A stretch of 38,942 bases of DNA from Bacillus sp. B1-b2 (GTDB lineage Bacteria; Bacillota; Bacilli; Bacillales; Cytobacillaceae), in the NCBI RefSeq assembly GCF_009183415.1, contig NZ_WEHU01000037.1:1-38942 (forward strand), given 5' to 3'. The notes below the pieces were generated by a model. It ran no database searches, was not told the origin of the DNA, and saw only the letters and a program-made list of their open reading frames with translations. The position numbers and the translations under genes are program-made. Position 1 is the stretch's first letter. Every line of letters starts with the position of its first letter. This document shows positions 27,291-37,780 of the stretch, one piece after another.

Positions 27291-29765
27291 ATGGAAAAAG
27301 TAGAAAGGGATATAATCGATCCGATTGGTGAGGTTAATTTTGGCAAATCAAGAGATACCTTTAGTGCATTTCTTCATAGATTCATAACAAGAATGGAACA
27401 ATTCTTCCTAGTAAAAGGCTACCTGATGCTAATTATAGGGTTTTTACTTGGACGAGCTTTAATATTAGGAACACTAACTCCTTTTGCACTACCCTTTTTT
27501 GCCAGTTTATATATAGTGAGAAAAGATAAAGCACCACTAGCATTAATAGGGTTAATAGGAGGAGCTGCAACCCTCGGAATAACAGAAGCGGTTACTAGTT
27601 TTGCTTTATCTTTTTTCTTTTTAATCTGTTATAAAATGGTTAGTAAATGGAAAAAAGAGCAGCATTTTGTTCCTATTCTCGTATTTGCTCTCGTTTTGGT
27701 AGGAAGTTTAGTAGAAGGTTATTTAAAAGCTGGTAGCTTGAATTTATATGGCAGTATGATGGCGTTAGTAGAAGGTAGTCTTGGGTATATATTAACCTTA
27801 ATATTTCTGCAAAGTATTCCTCTTTTGATTATTAATAAAAGAAGGCAAGCTCTTAAAACGGAAGAAATTGTTTGTATTATTATCATGCTGGCATCTGTGA
27901 TGACAGGCACTATAGGGTGGGCAGTATATGGACTTTCATTAGAACATATCATGTCTCGATATTTAGTTCTACTTTTTTCCTTTATAGCTGGAGCAACCAT
28001 TGGATCTACCGTTGGAGTAGTTACAGGTTTAATATTTAGCTTAGCAAGTATATCAAGCTTCTATCATATGAGTTTATTAGCATTCTCTGGTCTCTTAGGG
28101 GGATTGTTAAAGGAAGGTAGAAAAATTGGCGTTGCTATTGGACTGTATATAGCTACACTGCTTATTGGTATGTATGGAGAAGGGGGAGGCGTGCTCTCTA
28201 TTTCATTAATGGAGACAACTATAGCTGTATTAATGTTCTTACTAACCCCGAAATCGTTAACTTCTAGAATAGCAAAGCATATTCCAGGAACATCAGAATA
28301 TTCACAGGAACAACAACAATATATGCGAAAAATGCGTGATGTTACAGCTCAAAGAGTCTCTCAATTTTCTAATGTATTCCAAGCACTTTCTAATAGCTTT
28401 TCTGCACCGAATATTAACCAAGCATTTGAAGAAGAAAACAAAGAGCTAGATTATTTCTTAAGTAATGTTACAGAGAAAACGTGTCAGACATGCTTCAGAA
28501 AGGAACATTGTTGGGCACGTAACTTTAATACAACATATGATTATATGAAAGATATTATGACTGAAATGGCAGACACGGGAGGAAATATTTCTTCTAGTTT
28601 ACAAAGAGATTGGGATAAGCATTGTACAAGGTCCAAAAAAGTGACAGATGCTATCCATCAGGAGCTTACGCTATATCAAGCAAATCAAAAGCTAAAAAAA
28701 CAAGTTCAGGAAAGTAGAAAGTTAGTTGCAGATCAATTACTAGGGGTATCAGAGGTCATGGGTGATTTTGCAAAAGAAATACAAAGAGAGAGGGAAAATC
28801 ATCACAAGCAAGAAGAGCTAATTTTAGAGGCAATTCAGGAATTTGGAATTCATATTGAAAATGTTGAAATATATAGCTTAGAGCAAGGGAATGTAGATAT
28901 TGATATAACGATGCCATATAGTACTAGTTACGGTGAGAGCGAGAAACTAATTGCACCAATGCTATCAGATATACTAGGTGAAACCATCATTGTAAACAAA
29001 GAGGAAGCTTCAGATTATACAAAGGATTATAGTCATGTTACCTTCCGCTCGGCTAAGGCATTTATGGTGGAAACAGGTGTCGCACATGCAGCAAAGGATG
29101 GAGGCTTTATCTCTGGAGATAGCTACTCTACTATTGAACTTGGTTTGGGTAAATATGCTATGGCGATTAGTGATGGAATGGGGAATGGAGAACGAGCTCA
29201 TGTGGAAAGTAAAGAAACACTACAATTACTTCAAAAGATATTACAATCAGGCATAGAGGAACAAGTCGCAATAAAATCGATTAATTCTATTCTATCCTTA
29301 AGAACGACAGATGAAATTTATTCGACATTAGATTTAGCCATGATTGATTTACAAAATGCTGCAGTCAAGTTCTTGAAAATTGGCTCTACCCCAAGTTTTA
29401 TTAAAAGAGGCTCTAAAATAATGAAAATACAAGCAAGTAACTTGCCAATGGGAATTCTTCAGGAGTTCGATGTAGATGTAGTAAGTGAGCAATTAAAAGC
29501 AGGAGATCTGCTAATTATGATGAGTGATGGAGTATTTGAAGGACCAAAGCATGTAGAAAATTTTGATTTATGGATGAAGAGAAAGATACATGAGTTGAAA
29601 ACAGATAAGCCTCAGGAAATTGCTGATCTTATCATGGAAGAGGTTATCAGATCTCGTTCTGGGATGATAGAAGATGATATGACTGTACTTGTTGCTAGAA
29701 TAGATCATAATATTCCAAAATGGACTTCCATTCCAGTGAGAGGCTTTAATCAAGTTGCTAATTAG
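27291..29765 (+). CDS. spoIIE: Stage II sporulation phosphatase SpoIIE
   Basis: Membrane-bound PP2C-type phosphatase that dephosphorylates SpoIIAA-P and so activates sigma-F in the forespore; it also associates with FtsZ at the polar septum. It is 824 residues. About ten membrane spans occupy roughly residues 40-330, a helical regulatory region with cysteines (CQTCFRKEHC) follows, and the phosphatase domain covers about 590-810. The metal-binding aspartates fall at the positions known from B. subtilis: D610 (GDSYS), D628 (SDGMGNG), D746 (MSDG) and D795 (EDDMT). A GGGAG ribosome site precedes the ATG. Confidence 0.97.
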   Translation: MEKVERDIIDPIGEVNFGKSRDTFSAFLHRFITRMEQFFLVKGYLMLIIGFLLGRALILGTLTPFALPFFASLYIVRKDKAPLALIGLIGGAATLGITEAVTSFALSFFFLICYKMVSKWKKEQHFVPILVFALVLVGSLVEGYLKAGSLNLYGSMMALVEGSLGYILTLIFLQSIPLLIINKRRQALKTEEIVCIIIMLASVMTGTIGWAVYGLSLEHIMSRYLVLLFSFIAGATIGSTVGVVTGLIFSLASISSFYHMSLLAFSGLLGGLLKEGRKIGVAIGLYIATLLIGMYGEGGGVLSISLMETTIAVLMFLLTPKSLTSRIAKHIPGTSEYSQEQQQYMRKMRDVTAQRVSQFSNVFQALSNSFSAPNINQAFEEENKELDYFLSNVTEKTCQTCFRKEHCWARNFNTTYDYMKDIMTEMADTGGNISSSLQRDWDKHCTRSKKVTDAIHQELTLYQANQKLKKQVQESRKLVADQLLGVSEVMGDFAKEIQRERENHHKQEELILEAIQEFGIHIENVEIYSLEQGNVDIDITMPYSTSYGESEKLIAPMLSDILGETIIVNKEEASDYTKDYSHVTFRSAKAFMVETGVAHAAKDGGFISGDSYSTIELGLGKYAMAISDGMGNGERAHVESKETLQLLQKILQSGIEEQVAIKSINSILSLRTTDEIYSTLDLAMIDLQNAAVKFLKIGSTPSFIKRGSKIMKIQASNLPMGILQEFDVDVVSEQLKAGDLLIMMSDGVFEGPKHVENFDLWMKRKIHELKTDKPQEIADLIMEEVIRSRSGMIEDDMTVLVARIDHNIPKWTSIPVRGFNQVAN

Positions 29766-29867
29766 AGATGTAAGTATTTTTATGCAGTACTTAAGATAAA
29801 CAGGTATAATAACTCTCTTTTCCGTCGACAATGGGACTAACTCATAAAGATGGAGGGGAGTTTTTTT

Positions 29868-30602
29868 ATGAAAACAGGTACGTTAAAACAAATTTTATTA
29901 ATTACAGATGGATGCTCTAATAAAGGGGAAGACCCTACTGCTATGGCTGCATTAGCACATGAACAAGGTATAACGGTAAATGTAATTGGTGTCACGGAAC
30001 AAGATACTATTGATGAACAAGGGATGAAGGAAATTGAAGGAATATCGCTCTCCGGCGGTGGAGTAAGTCAAGTTGTCTATGCGCAAGCCTTAGCCCAAAC
30101 CGTTCAAATGGTAACGAAGAAGGCAATGACACAAACTCTGCAAGGAGTAGTGAATAAGGAACTACAACAAATTTTAGGTTCTTCCAAAACAATGGAAGAT
30201 TTACCACCGGAAAAACGTGGAGAAGTAATGGAAGTTGTAGATGAGCTAGGTGAGACTGTTGAATTAGAAGTAATTATTTTAGTTGATACTAGTGCAAGTA
30301 TGAAGCATAAACTACCAACAGTGAAAGAGGCTCTAATTGATCTATCTCTTAGTCTTAATGCAAGATCGGGTGAAAATAGATATGCGGTCTTTGTATTTCC
30401 CGGGAAAAAGAAAGATGTCGAAAAATTGCTAGACTGGACACCTAGATTAGAATCATTAACGAGTATCTTTTCGAAATTATCTACAGGGGGTATAACTCCT
30501 ACTGGACCGGCATTAAAAGAAGCGGTACATTACTTTAAAACTAAGCGTTCATTAAGAAGTTTAGTTTCAAGAGATGATGAATACTATGAAGAGTCCATTT
30601 AA
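29868..30602 (+). CDS. yabS: YabS: von Willebrand factor A-like protein
   Basis: A 244-residue protein homologous to B. subtilis YabS. A MIDAS-like motif DTSAS (D140, S142, S144) within LEVIILVDTSASM marks a von Willebrand A domain in the C-terminal half, with TGGITPTGP as its later metal-ion threonine region. The N-terminal third also begins like a VWA strand (LLITDGCSN), so the gene may be a partial second VWA unit. Function is unknown. ATG 29868 follows TGGAGGGGAG (29850-29859) by eight bases; an in-frame ATG at 29850 overlaps that site. The 3' end overlaps yabT by 29 bases. A TATAAT lies at 29805-29810 with a poor -35. Confidence 0.9.
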   Translation: MKTGTLKQILLITDGCSNKGEDPTAMAALAHEQGITVNVIGVTEQDTIDEQGMKEIEGISLSGGGVSQVVYAQALAQTVQMVTKKAMTQTLQGVVNKELQQILGSSKTMEDLPPEKRGEVMEVVDELGETVELEVIILVDTSASMKHKLPTVKEALIDLSLSLNARSGENRYAVFVFPGKKKDVEKLLDWTPRLESLTSIFSKLSTGGITPTGPALKEAVHYFKTKRSLRSLVSRDDEYYEESI

Positions 30603-31557
30603 AATCAATACAGGCACTGTCATTGCAGGGAAATGGCATAAAAATCAATATACGATTTTAAAAGAGCTTGGTTTTGGAGCAAACGGTACAGTATTTCTAG
30701 CGGAATCCCATAGAGGAAAAGTTGCATTGAAATTAAGTAGCAACAGCGTATCTATTATTTCCGAAGTAAATGTATTAAAATCCTTTGCAAAGGTCCAAGG
30801 TTATCGCCTTGGACCTTCTTTAATAGATGTAGATGATTGGATTACGACAAGTGGCACCATTTCTTTTTATGTAATGGAGTATATTAATGGCCCAGACTTA
30901 TTAACGTTTATGCGAGCAAAGGATAGTACTTGGGTAGATGTACTAATTATTCAACTTCTAAAAGATTTGCAAAATCTCCATGATAATAATTGGGTTTTTG
31001 GAGATCTAAAGCCAGAGAATCTTATTATAACTGGTCCAAAAACAAGAATTAGGTGTATTGATGTAGGTGGAACAACCATACAAGGAAGAGCCATTAAAGA
31101 ATATACGGAGTTTTTTGATAGAGGATATTGGGGGCTAGGTTCTAGAAAGGCAGAGCCAACCTATGATTTATTTGCTACTGCTATGATCATGATTAATCTT
31201 TATTATCCAAATCGTTTCAATAAAGTGGAAGGCGGAATTAAGCAGTTACAACAAATGGTTCGACAAAAGCACGATTTAATGAAATATGAAGCTATCTTAA
31301 TAAAAGCTTTAACGGGAAAATACCAGAATGCAGACGAAATGAGAATAGAGTTAATAAAGAGGACAAATCATCATTCTGTGAAAGTAAAGAATACGAATAT
31401 ACCATCTAAACCACAAAAGGCAGCGTCTATGCCAGGGAATCAAACAAGAAGTAAGGTTGTGAAAAAAAAGAAAAAAACAGGTGTTCTCGAGTCTCTAGTC
31501 CTTATTGCTCTTATCTCTATTTGTTATTTTATCTACATCTACGGACAATTAACATAA
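30574..31557 (+). CDS. yabT: YabT: Hanks-type serine/threonine kinase
   Basis: A 327-residue sporulation-associated kinase, homologous to B. subtilis YabT (PrkD-like), which phosphorylates RecA and other targets in sporulating cells and is activated by DNA. Kinase features: glycine-rich loop GFGANGTV, K53 in VALK, catalytic D144 in FGDLKPEN (in place of HRD) and D163 in DVGG (in place of DFG). The kinase region (about 20-270) is followed by a basic linker (KKKKK), then one C-terminal membrane span (about 303-322), as in B. subtilis. Three close in-frame ATGs (30574, 30577, 30586) make the exact start uncertain. Confidence 0.92.
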   Translation: MMNTMKSPFKINTGTVIAGKWHKNQYTILKELGFGANGTVFLAESHRGKVALKLSSNSVSIISEVNVLKSFAKVQGYRLGPSLIDVDDWITTSGTISFYVMEYINGPDLLTFMRAKDSTWVDVLIIQLLKDLQNLHDNNWVFGDLKPENLIITGPKTRIRCIDVGGTTIQGRAIKEYTEFFDRGYWGLGSRKAEPTYDLFATAMIMINLYYPNRFNKVEGGIKQLQQMVRQKHDLMKYEAILIKALTGKYQNADEMRIELIKRTNHHSVKVKNTNIPSKPQKAASMPGNQTRSKVVKKKKKTGVLESLVLIALISICYFIYIYGQLT

Positions 31558-31713
31558 GAATTATTCTAATAAAGAAGGATTTAAGGACATAATGAAGAAT
31601 AGAATTAGGTACCTCTTTATAAGAATATGTTATTCTTTACTATATCATCATGGGTAGTAAATAGACATAACATGTGATTTAGTAGAATAGTCTTAATGAT
31701 AGGAAGTATAAAA

Positions 31714-33099
31714 ATGTTAGAGGAAAAAGTAGTAAATTATTTAACACGTAAAAATGTTTCTCTTTTGGGGAGTAGTATTCTTGTAGGAGTATCAGGAGGT
31801 CCAGATTCTTTATCCCTTCTACATTTTCTATGGGAAAAAGAAGAAGAATGGAAGATTAAGGTTTATGCAGGACATGTAGATCATATGTTCAGAGGGGAGG
31901 AATCATTACAAGAGGCTGAATTTGTAAAGGTGTTTTGTGAGCAAAGAGATATTCCTTTCTTATTGGAAAGAGTAAATGTTCCTGAGTATATAAAAAAGAC
32001 TGGGACTAGCTCTCAACTGGCTGCAAGAGAATGTAGATATCAATTCTACGAGAGAGTGATGAAAGAATATAAGCTGGATTTTTTAGCTTTAGGTCATCAT
32101 GCCGATGATCAAATGGAAACTATCCTTATGCGGTTAACAAGAGGAAGTACTGGGAAGGCAAGAGTAGGCATACCTTTTAGCCGTTCTTTTAGTACAGGTT
32201 TTATTATACGTCCGTTTTTATGTTTAGAAAGGGATGAGATTGAGGAATATTGTATTATACATAACCTTCAACCTAGAAGAGATCCAAGTAACGAAAAAGG
32301 TATCTATAGCCGTAATAGATTTAGAAAACATATCCTTCCTTTTTTAAAGAAGGAAAATAAACAAGTTGCGATGCATTTTAAACGCTTTAGTGAAGAGTTA
32401 GAAGAAGATGAAGTGTACCTTAGAAGCCTTGCAGAAGAGAAGTTGCCCCTTCTTGTAACACAAAAAAGTGGAAATGAAGTAGTAATGGATATAAGTGCCT
32501 TTCTTTCAATAGCTATTCCTTTACAAAGAAGGTGTATTCAACTAATATTAAATTATCTCTATCAAGAGATGCCTGCTTCATTATCCGCATTACATATTGA
32601 GCGAATTATTGAATTACTTAAAAGTCCTCATTCTTCTGGAAATATTGATCTCCCAAATGGTCTGAAAGTGAAAAAATCTTATCAATTTCTTCATTTCCAG
32701 CTTAATTTTAATCCAAATGAACCCTTTTGTTATGAAATATCAAAAATGGGAGAGTTATTATTACCAAATGGGTACAATATTAAGGTAGAATATATAAACA
32801 GTGAATATGAAACAAATAGGAATTGCATTCTCTTAGATCTAGCCTCTGTTTCCTTTCCTTTAATTGTTCGATCTAAAAAAGATGGTGATCGAATGAGTTG
32901 GAAAGGGTTGAAAGGTTCGAAAAAAGTTAGCCGTATTTTTATTGATGAGAAGGTTCCTATTCAGGAAAGGGAAAGTTGGCCGATTATCACTGATAGTAAT
33001 GGCGATATTCTTTGGGTACCTGGACTAAAAAAATCGATACATTCTCACAGTAATACGAATAGTGGTAGTAATCTATTAATAACATATAAAAAGCAATGA
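31714..33099 (+). CDS. tilS: tRNA(Ile)-lysidine synthase
   Basis: Converts the wobble cytidine of the CAU-anticodon isoleucine tRNA to lysidine using lysine and ATP, an essential step for reading AUA. N-type ATP pyrophosphatase with the PP-loop SGGPDS at residues 27-32, then AARECRYQF and [10 protein letters not shown], and C-terminal substrate-binding domains. It is 461 residues, near the usual length. The start is ATG 31714 with GGAAG at 31702-31706; ATG 31696 is upstream of that site. In B. subtilis tilS and hprT are adjacent and co-transcribed with ftsH nearby. Confidence 0.95.
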   Translation: MLEEKVVNYLTRKNVSLLGSSILVGVSGGPDSLSLLHFLWEKEEEWKIKVYAGHVDHMFRGEESLQEAEFVKVFCEQRDIPFLLERVNVPEYIKKTGTSSQLAARECRYQFYERVMKEYKLDFLALGHHADDQMETILMRLTRGSTGKARVGIPFSRSFSTGFIIRPFLCLERDEIEEYCIIHNLQPRRDPSNEKGIYSRNRFRKHILPFLKKENKQVAMHFKRFSEELEEDEVYLRSLAEEKLPLLVTQKSGNEVVMDISAFLSIAIPLQRRCIQLILNYLYQEMPASLSALHIERIIELLKSPHSSGNIDLPNGLKVKKSYQFLHFQLNFNPNEPFCYEISKMGELLLPNGYNIKVEYINSEYETNRNCILLDLASVSFPLIVRSKKDGDRMSWKGLKGSKKVSRIFIDEKVPIQERESWPIITDSNGDILWVPGLKKSIHSHSNTNSGSNLLITYKKQ

Positions 33100-33121
33100 T
33101 CTTCTAGGGGGCACACAAGAA

Positions 33122-33670
33122 ATGAAACAAGATATTGAAAAGGTACTAATATCTGAAGAAGAAATTCAAGGTAAAATCAAAGATCTGGCTTTTCAGCTTA
33201 CAGAGGAATATCAGGATAAGTTTCCGCTAGCGATTGGTGTATTAAAAGGGGCAATGCCTTTTATGGCAGATCTCTTAAAAAGAATGGATACGTACTTAGA
33301 AATGGATTTTATGGACGTATCAAGCTATGGAAATTCAACTGTTTCTTCAGGTGAAGTGAAGATTTTAAAAGATCTTGATACTTCAGTAGAAGGAAGAGAT
33401 ATCCTAATTATTGAGGATATTATTGATAGTGGTTTAACATTAAGCTATCTTGTTGAGTTATTCCGCTATCGTAAAGCTAAATCCATTAAAATTGTAACAT
33501 TGCTTGATAAGCCAACTGGAAGAAAAACAGACCTAGAGGCTGACTATGTTGGATTTATTGTACCAGATGCTTTTGTAGTTGGTTATGGTCTAGATTATGC
33601 AGAAAGATACCGTAATCTACCATATATTGGTGTTTTAAAACCAGAAGTATATACAAACAAAAGTGAGTAA
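33122..33670 (+). CDS. hprT: Hypoxanthine-guanine phosphoribosyltransferase
   Basis: Purine salvage: joins hypoxanthine or guanine to PRPP. It is 182 residues and nearly identical to B. subtilis HprT in the core ([15 protein letters not shown]). The PRPP-binding loop IIEDIIDSG carries E98, D99 and D102. A G-rich ribosome site near 33107 precedes the ATG. It lies 22 bases downstream of tilS. In B. subtilis it interacts with TilS and FtsH. Confidence 0.97.
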   Translation: MKQDIEKVLISEEEIQGKIKDLAFQLTEEYQDKFPLAIGVLKGAMPFMADLLKRMDTYLEMDFMDVSSYGNSTVSSGEVKILKDLDTSVEGRDILIIEDIIDSGLTLSYLVELFRYRKAKSIKIVTLLDKPTGRKTDLEADYVGFIVPDAFVVGYGLDYAERYRNLPYIGVLKPEVYTNKSE

Positions 33671-33711
33671 GGAAAATGGCTAATAAAAAGCCGTTCTGAA
33701 AGGGTAATTCC

Positions 33712-33741
33712 TTGAATTTACACAATTTTCTATGTTACTAT
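33712..33741 (+). promoter_or_regulatory. Candidate promoter of ftsH
   Basis: TTGAAT (33712-33717) and TACTAT (33736-33741) are 18 bases apart with an extended TG at 33733-33734. Confidence 0.55.
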
Positions 33742-33777
33742 ACTTTATAGTTTGTTTACCGTGGGAGGAGGTAAGGG

Positions 33778-35685
33778 ATGAACCGTATTTTTCGTAATAC
33801 CATTTTCTATTTATTAATATTTTTAGTAATAATCGGTGTGGTTAGTTTTTTCAATGGAAACAACCAGCCTACCAAGCATTTAACATATACAGAATTAATT
33901 AATCATCTTGAAGCTGGTGATGTGACAGAAATAACACAGCAACCAGAGAGAGGTGTACTAGAATTACGAGGTAAATTAGAAGGTTATAGTGAAAATGAAT
34001 CATTCGTTTCTTATGTAACTAATAATGAAAAAAATGCAGATGTTATTTTTAATGCTGCTAAAGAGGGTTCAAAAATCACAGTTGAACCTGCTCAAGAAAC
34101 AAGTGGATGGATTACTTTCTTTACATCTATCATTCCTTTTGTGATTATTTTTATCTTATTCTTCTTCTTACTTAACCAAGCCCAAGGTGGCGGCGGTGGA
34201 AGAGTTATGAATTTCGGTAAAAGTAAGGCAAAGCTTTACAGTGAGGAAAAGAAAAAAGTTCGCTTTAATGATGTAGCAGGAGCAGATGAGGAAAAGCAAG
34301 AATTAGTAGAAGTGGTAGAATTCTTAAAAGATCCTCGTAAATTTGCTGAATTAGGTGCTAGAATTCCAAAAGGTGTTCTATTAAATGGACCTCCAGGAAC
34401 AGGTAAAACACTATTGGCAAGAGCTGTAGCTGGTGAAGCTGGTGTACCATTCTTCTCTATCAGTGGTTCTGACTTTGTGGAAATGTTCGTTGGGGTAGGG
34501 GCTTCTCGTGTTCGTGATTTATTCGAGAATGCTAAGAAAAATGCTCCTTGTATTATCTTTATAGATGAAATTGATGCAGTTGGTCGTCAACGTGGTGCTG
34601 GTCTTGGTGGGGGTCACGATGAACGTGAACAAACATTAAACCAATTACTAGTTGAAATGGATGGGTTTGGAGCAAACGAAGGTATTATTATTATTGCTGC
34701 TACTAACCGACCAGATATTCTAGACCCTGCTTTATTACGCCCAGGTCGTTTTGACCGTCAAATTACGGTTGACAGACCAGATGTTAATGGCCGTGAAGCA
34801 GTATTAAAAGTACATGCTCGCAATAAGCCATTAGACGAATCTGTAGATTTAAAAAGTATTGCTCAACGTACACCAGGTTTCTCTGGTGCTGATTTAGAAA
34901 ATCTTCTTAATGAAGCGGCACTTGTGGCAGCGAGATCTGATAAGAAGAAAATCGATATGGAAGATATGGATGAGGCAACAGATCGTGTTATTGCTGGTCC
35001 TTCTAAGAAGAGTCGAGTTGTTTCTAAGAAGGAAAGAAATATTGTTTCCTATCATGAAGCTGGTCATACCATTATTGGTGTTGTACTAGATGAAGCAGAT
35101 ATGGTACACAAAGTAACAATTGTGCCTCGTGGTCAAGCTGGTGGTTATGCAGTAATGCTTCCTAAAGAAGATCGCTTCTTAATGACAAAAAAAGAGCTTC
35201 TAGATAAAATTACCGGTTTACTAGGTGGACGTGTAGCAGAGGATATTGTTTTTGGTGAAGTAAGTACAGGTGCACATAATGACTTCCAACGTGCTACTAG
35301 TATTGCGCGTAAGATGGTAACTGAATATGGAATGAGTGATAAGCTTGGACCATTACAATTTGGGCAAGTACAAAGTCAAGTCTTCCTAGGAAGAGACCTA
35401 AATAATGAACAAAACTATTCAGATGCAATCGCTTATGAAATTGATTTAGAAATCCAACGTATAATTAAGGACTGTTATGAAAGAGCGAAGACAATTCTTA
35501 CAGAGAACCGTGAGAAATTGAACTTAATTGCTGAAACACTTCTTGAAATTGAAACATTGGATGCTGAACAAATCAATAGCTTGTACAAAGATGGTGTATT
35601 ACCTAATCGTACAAAGTCTGATAGTGACAGTTCTACAGATGAAGTGAAAGTAAACATCAATAAAAAAGATGATCCAACAGAATAA
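33778..35685 (+). CDS. ftsH: ATP-dependent zinc metalloprotease FtsH
   Basis: Membrane-anchored AAA+ protease that degrades misfolded membrane proteins and regulators; in Bacillus it degrades Spo0E and SpoVM and is needed for sporulation. It is 635 residues. Two membrane spans (about 6-23 and 110-130) flank an external domain. Walker A GPPGTGKT is at 204-211, the zinc motif HEAGH at 426-430, and D502 in AHNDF is a likely third zinc ligand. The C-terminal tail is acidic and polar. GGAGGAGG just upstream of ATG 33778 is a strong ribosome site. Confidence 0.98.
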   Translation: MNRIFRNTIFYLLIFLVIIGVVSFFNGNNQPTKHLTYTELINHLEAGDVTEITQQPERGVLELRGKLEGYSENESFVSYVTNNEKNADVIFNAAKEGSKITVEPAQETSGWITFFTSIIPFVIIFILFFFLLNQAQGGGGGRVMNFGKSKAKLYSEEKKKVRFNDVAGADEEKQELVEVVEFLKDPRKFAELGARIPKGVLLNGPPGTGKTLLARAVAGEAGVPFFSISGSDFVEMFVGVGASRVRDLFENAKKNAPCIIFIDEIDAVGRQRGAGLGGGHDEREQTLNQLLVEMDGFGANEGIIIIAATNRPDILDPALLRPGRFDRQITVDRPDVNGREAVLKVHARNKPLDESVDLKSIAQRTPGFSGADLENLLNEAALVAARSDKKKIDMEDMDEATDRVIAGPSKKSRVVSKKERNIVSYHEAGHTIIGVVLDEADMVHKVTIVPRGQAGGYAVMLPKEDRFLMTKKELLDKITGLLGGRVAEDIVFGEVSTGAHNDFQRATSIARKMVTEYGMSDKLGPLQFGQVQSQVFLGRDLNNEQNYSDAIAYEIDLEIQRIIKDCYERAKTILTENREKLNLIAETLLEIETLDAEQINSLYKDGVLPNRTKSDSDSSTDEVKVNINKKDDPTE

Positions 35686-35693
35686 CTTTGATT

Positions 35694-35730
35694 AAAAAGG
35701 GGTGCGTCTTAAAAGACGTTCCCCTTTTTT
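35694..35730 (+). terminator. Intrinsic terminator after ftsH
   Basis: AAAAAGGGG with an inner GCGTCT/AGACG pairing and CCCCTTTTTT; the A and T flanks extend the stem and provide the T run. Confidence 0.9.
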
Positions 35731-35764
35731 ATCTATAGAGTCTAGCTATCGATTGCATTACACT

Positions 35765-35792
35765 TTGTCTCTTGTCTTGTTTATGTTATGAT
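35765..35792 (+). promoter_or_regulatory. Candidate promoter of coaX-hslO
   Basis: TTGTCT (35765-35770) and TATGAT (35787-35792) are 16 bases apart with an extended TG at 35784-35785. Confidence 0.55.
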
Positions 35793-35853
35793 ATTTCCAG
35801 TGTTTAGGTAGATATTATTTGGACTGAAGAATACAGTAAAAGTGGTGACTGAA

Positions 35854-36630
35854 ATGATTTTTGTTTTTGATATAGGGAATACCAATATAGTATTAGGTGT
35901 ATATGATAAAGAAGAATTAAAACATCATTGGAGAATTGAGACAAATCGTTTTAAAACAGAAGATGAGTACGGTATGATCATTAAATCTTTATTTGATCAT
36001 GTTGGATTAGCATTTTCGGATATTGATGGGATTGTTATTTCTTCTGTTGTTCCACCGATTATGTTTTCATTAGAGAGAATGTGTTCTAAATACTTCGATT
36101 TGAAACCTCTAGTAGTGGGGCCAGGAACGAAAACGGGTCTTAATATTAAGTATGATAATCCAAAAGAAGTTGGTGCTGATCGTATTGTTAATGCTGTAGC
36201 AGCTATTCATGAATATAACAGTCCCCTTATTATTGTAGACTTTGGGACAGCTACAACATTTTGCTATATAAATGAACATAAACAATATATGGGTGGGGCT
36301 ATCGCGCCAGGTATAAATATTGCTACAGAGGCTTTATATTCAAAGGCGGCAAAATTACCTCGTATAGAAATTGTGCGACCAGATGGAGTGGTTGGAAAGA
36401 ATACTGTAGCTGCTATGCAATCTGGCATTTTATTTGGATATGTTGGTCAAGTAGAGGGTATTGTTAAAAGAATGAAGGCAGAGAGTGCAGTGGAGCCTAA
36501 AGTGGTTGCTACTGGAGGTTTAGCCCAATTAATTGCCAAGGAATCTAATATAATTGATGTAATTGATCCTTTCCTTACATTAAAAGGACTACAGCTAATA
36601 TATAAAAAGAATAAGGATAGTATAAAGTAA
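35854..36630 (+). CDS. coaX: Type III pantothenate kinase
   Basis: Phosphorylates pantothenate in the first step of coenzyme A synthesis; the type III (CoaX) enzyme is an ASKHA-fold kinase unrelated in sequence to CoaA. It is 258 residues, the B. subtilis length. DIGNTN (6-11) is the phosphate loop, [14 protein letters not shown] and DFGTATT are further signatures. The start is ATG 35854 with AAGTGGTG at 35840-35847; two in-frame GTGs (35842, 35845) lie within that site. It precedes hslO by 74 bases. Confidence 0.96.
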   Translation: MIFVFDIGNTNIVLGVYDKEELKHHWRIETNRFKTEDEYGMIIKSLFDHVGLAFSDIDGIVISSVVPPIMFSLERMCSKYFDLKPLVVGPGTKTGLNIKYDNPKEVGADRIVNAVAAIHEYNSPLIIVDFGTATTFCYINEHKQYMGGAIAPGINIATEALYSKAAKLPRIEIVRPDGVVGKNTVAAMQSGILFGYVGQVEGIVKRMKAESAVEPKVVATGGLAQLIAKESNIIDVIDPFLTLKGLQLIYKKNKDSIK

Positions 36631-36704
36631 GGAACTCTGTTAGTGATACAGTAAATGAGGATAAATTTTAGGATACCCATGATGAAATAGTAAAGGAGAT
36701 TAGT

Positions 36705-37586
36705 ATGAGCGATTATTTAATAAAGGCCTTAGCATATAATGATCAGGTCCGTGCATATGCAGTTAGAAGTACAGAAACAGTAGGGGAAGCTCAAAGAAGA
36801 CATTATACTTGGCCAACAGCTTCGGCAGCGCTTGGGAGATCTATTACTGCAACAGCAATGCTTGGTGCAATGTTAAAGGGTGAGCAGAAATTAACCGTGA
36901 AAATAGACGGAGGAGGCCCTATTGGTCTTATTCTGGTAGATGGAAATGCTAAAGGAGAAGTGCGTGGTTATGTAACAAACCCACAAACTCATTTTGATTT
37001 GAATGAACAGGGAAAGCTAGATGTTAGAAGAGCAGTTGGTACAGAAGGAACTTTATCTGTTGTAAAAGATATTGGGATGAGAGACTATTTTACAGGTCAA
37101 GTTCCGATTGTTTCGGGAGAGCTTGGAGAAGATTTTACGTATTACCTTTTTAACTCAGAGCAAGTACCTTCCTCTGTAGGTGTTGGTGTACTAGTTAATC
37201 CAGATAACTCCATTTTAGCAGCGGGTGGATTCATTATCCAGTTAATGCCAGGTGTAGATGATGAGACGATTACAAAAATTGAGAAGCGCCTAAGTGAAAT
37301 ACCACCTATTTCTAAATTAATAGAGCAAGGTTTGACTCCAGAGGAATTATTGGAAGAACTATGTGGTAAAGATAATGTCAAGATAGTCGAGAAGATGCCA
37401 ATATCATTTACATGTACTTGTTCAAAAGAGAGATTCTCTAATGGGATTATTAGCTTAGGGGAAGCGGAAATTGAAGATATGATTAAAACAGATGGACAAG
37501 CAGAAGCTCACTGTCATTTCTGTAATGAAAAATATGTATTCACTTCAGAAGAGTTAGAGGCTCTGTTAGAAGAAGCGAAAGCATAG
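36705..37586 (+). CDS. hslO: Redox-regulated chaperone Hsp33
   Basis: Chaperone that is switched on by oxidation: the C-terminal cysteines release zinc and form disulphides, exposing a binding surface. It is 293 residues. The four cysteines fit the family pattern, C237-x-C239 (TCTCS) and C270-x-x-C273 (CHFC). [12 protein letters not shown] and RGYVTNP lie in the N-terminal fold. AAGGAG upstream of ATG 36705 gives the ribosome site. It is probably co-transcribed with coaX and ends at a weak terminator. Confidence 0.96.
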   Translation: MSDYLIKALAYNDQVRAYAVRSTETVGEAQRRHYTWPTASAALGRSITATAMLGAMLKGEQKLTVKIDGGGPIGLILVDGNAKGEVRGYVTNPQTHFDLNEQGKLDVRRAVGTEGTLSVVKDIGMRDYFTGQVPIVSGELGEDFTYYLFNSEQVPSSVGVGVLVNPDNSILAAGGFIIQLMPGVDDETITKIEKRLSEIPPISKLIEQGLTPEELLEELCGKDNVKIVEKMPISFTCTCSKERFSNGIISLGEAEIEDMIKTDGQAEAHCHFCNEKYVFTSEELEALLEEAKA

Positions 37587-37599
37587 TAGATAAAGCCTT

Positions 37600-37639
37600 G
37601 CTACTAGAAAATCACTCTTTCCTTTTGTTGGATAGAATG
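37600..37639 (+). terminator. Terminator after hslO
   Basis: GCTACT at 37600-37605 pairs with AGTAGC ending at 37652 or a near alternative, across a large loop, and is followed by a run of seven Ts. The stem is short for its loop. The T run lies beyond the given end. Confidence 0.4.
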
Positions 37640-37696
37640 ACTGATCAGTAGCTTTTTTTATGCTGTTAGATTTTTTGGAAAATACAAACATTTTCA

Positions 37697-37726
37697 TTGA
37701 CAAATCCAGAGGGTTTTTGGTAAATT
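37697..37726 (+). promoter_or_regulatory. Candidate sigma-A promoter of cysK
   Basis: TTGACA (37697-37702) and TAAATT (37721-37726) are 18 bases apart with a TG just before the -10. In B. subtilis cysK is repressed by CymR with CysK itself; I did not confirm a CymR site. Confidence 0.6.
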
Positions 37727-37780
37727 AATAATACAAAACCAATTAAATTACTCGGATTAAGAGAGAGGGAGAGTTATTAT

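Noticed and set aside
31610-31645. Hairpin AAGAATA/TATTCTT before tilS as a terminator
   Set aside because: No T run follows and the stem is A-T only, so it is more likely chance in AT-rich DNA.
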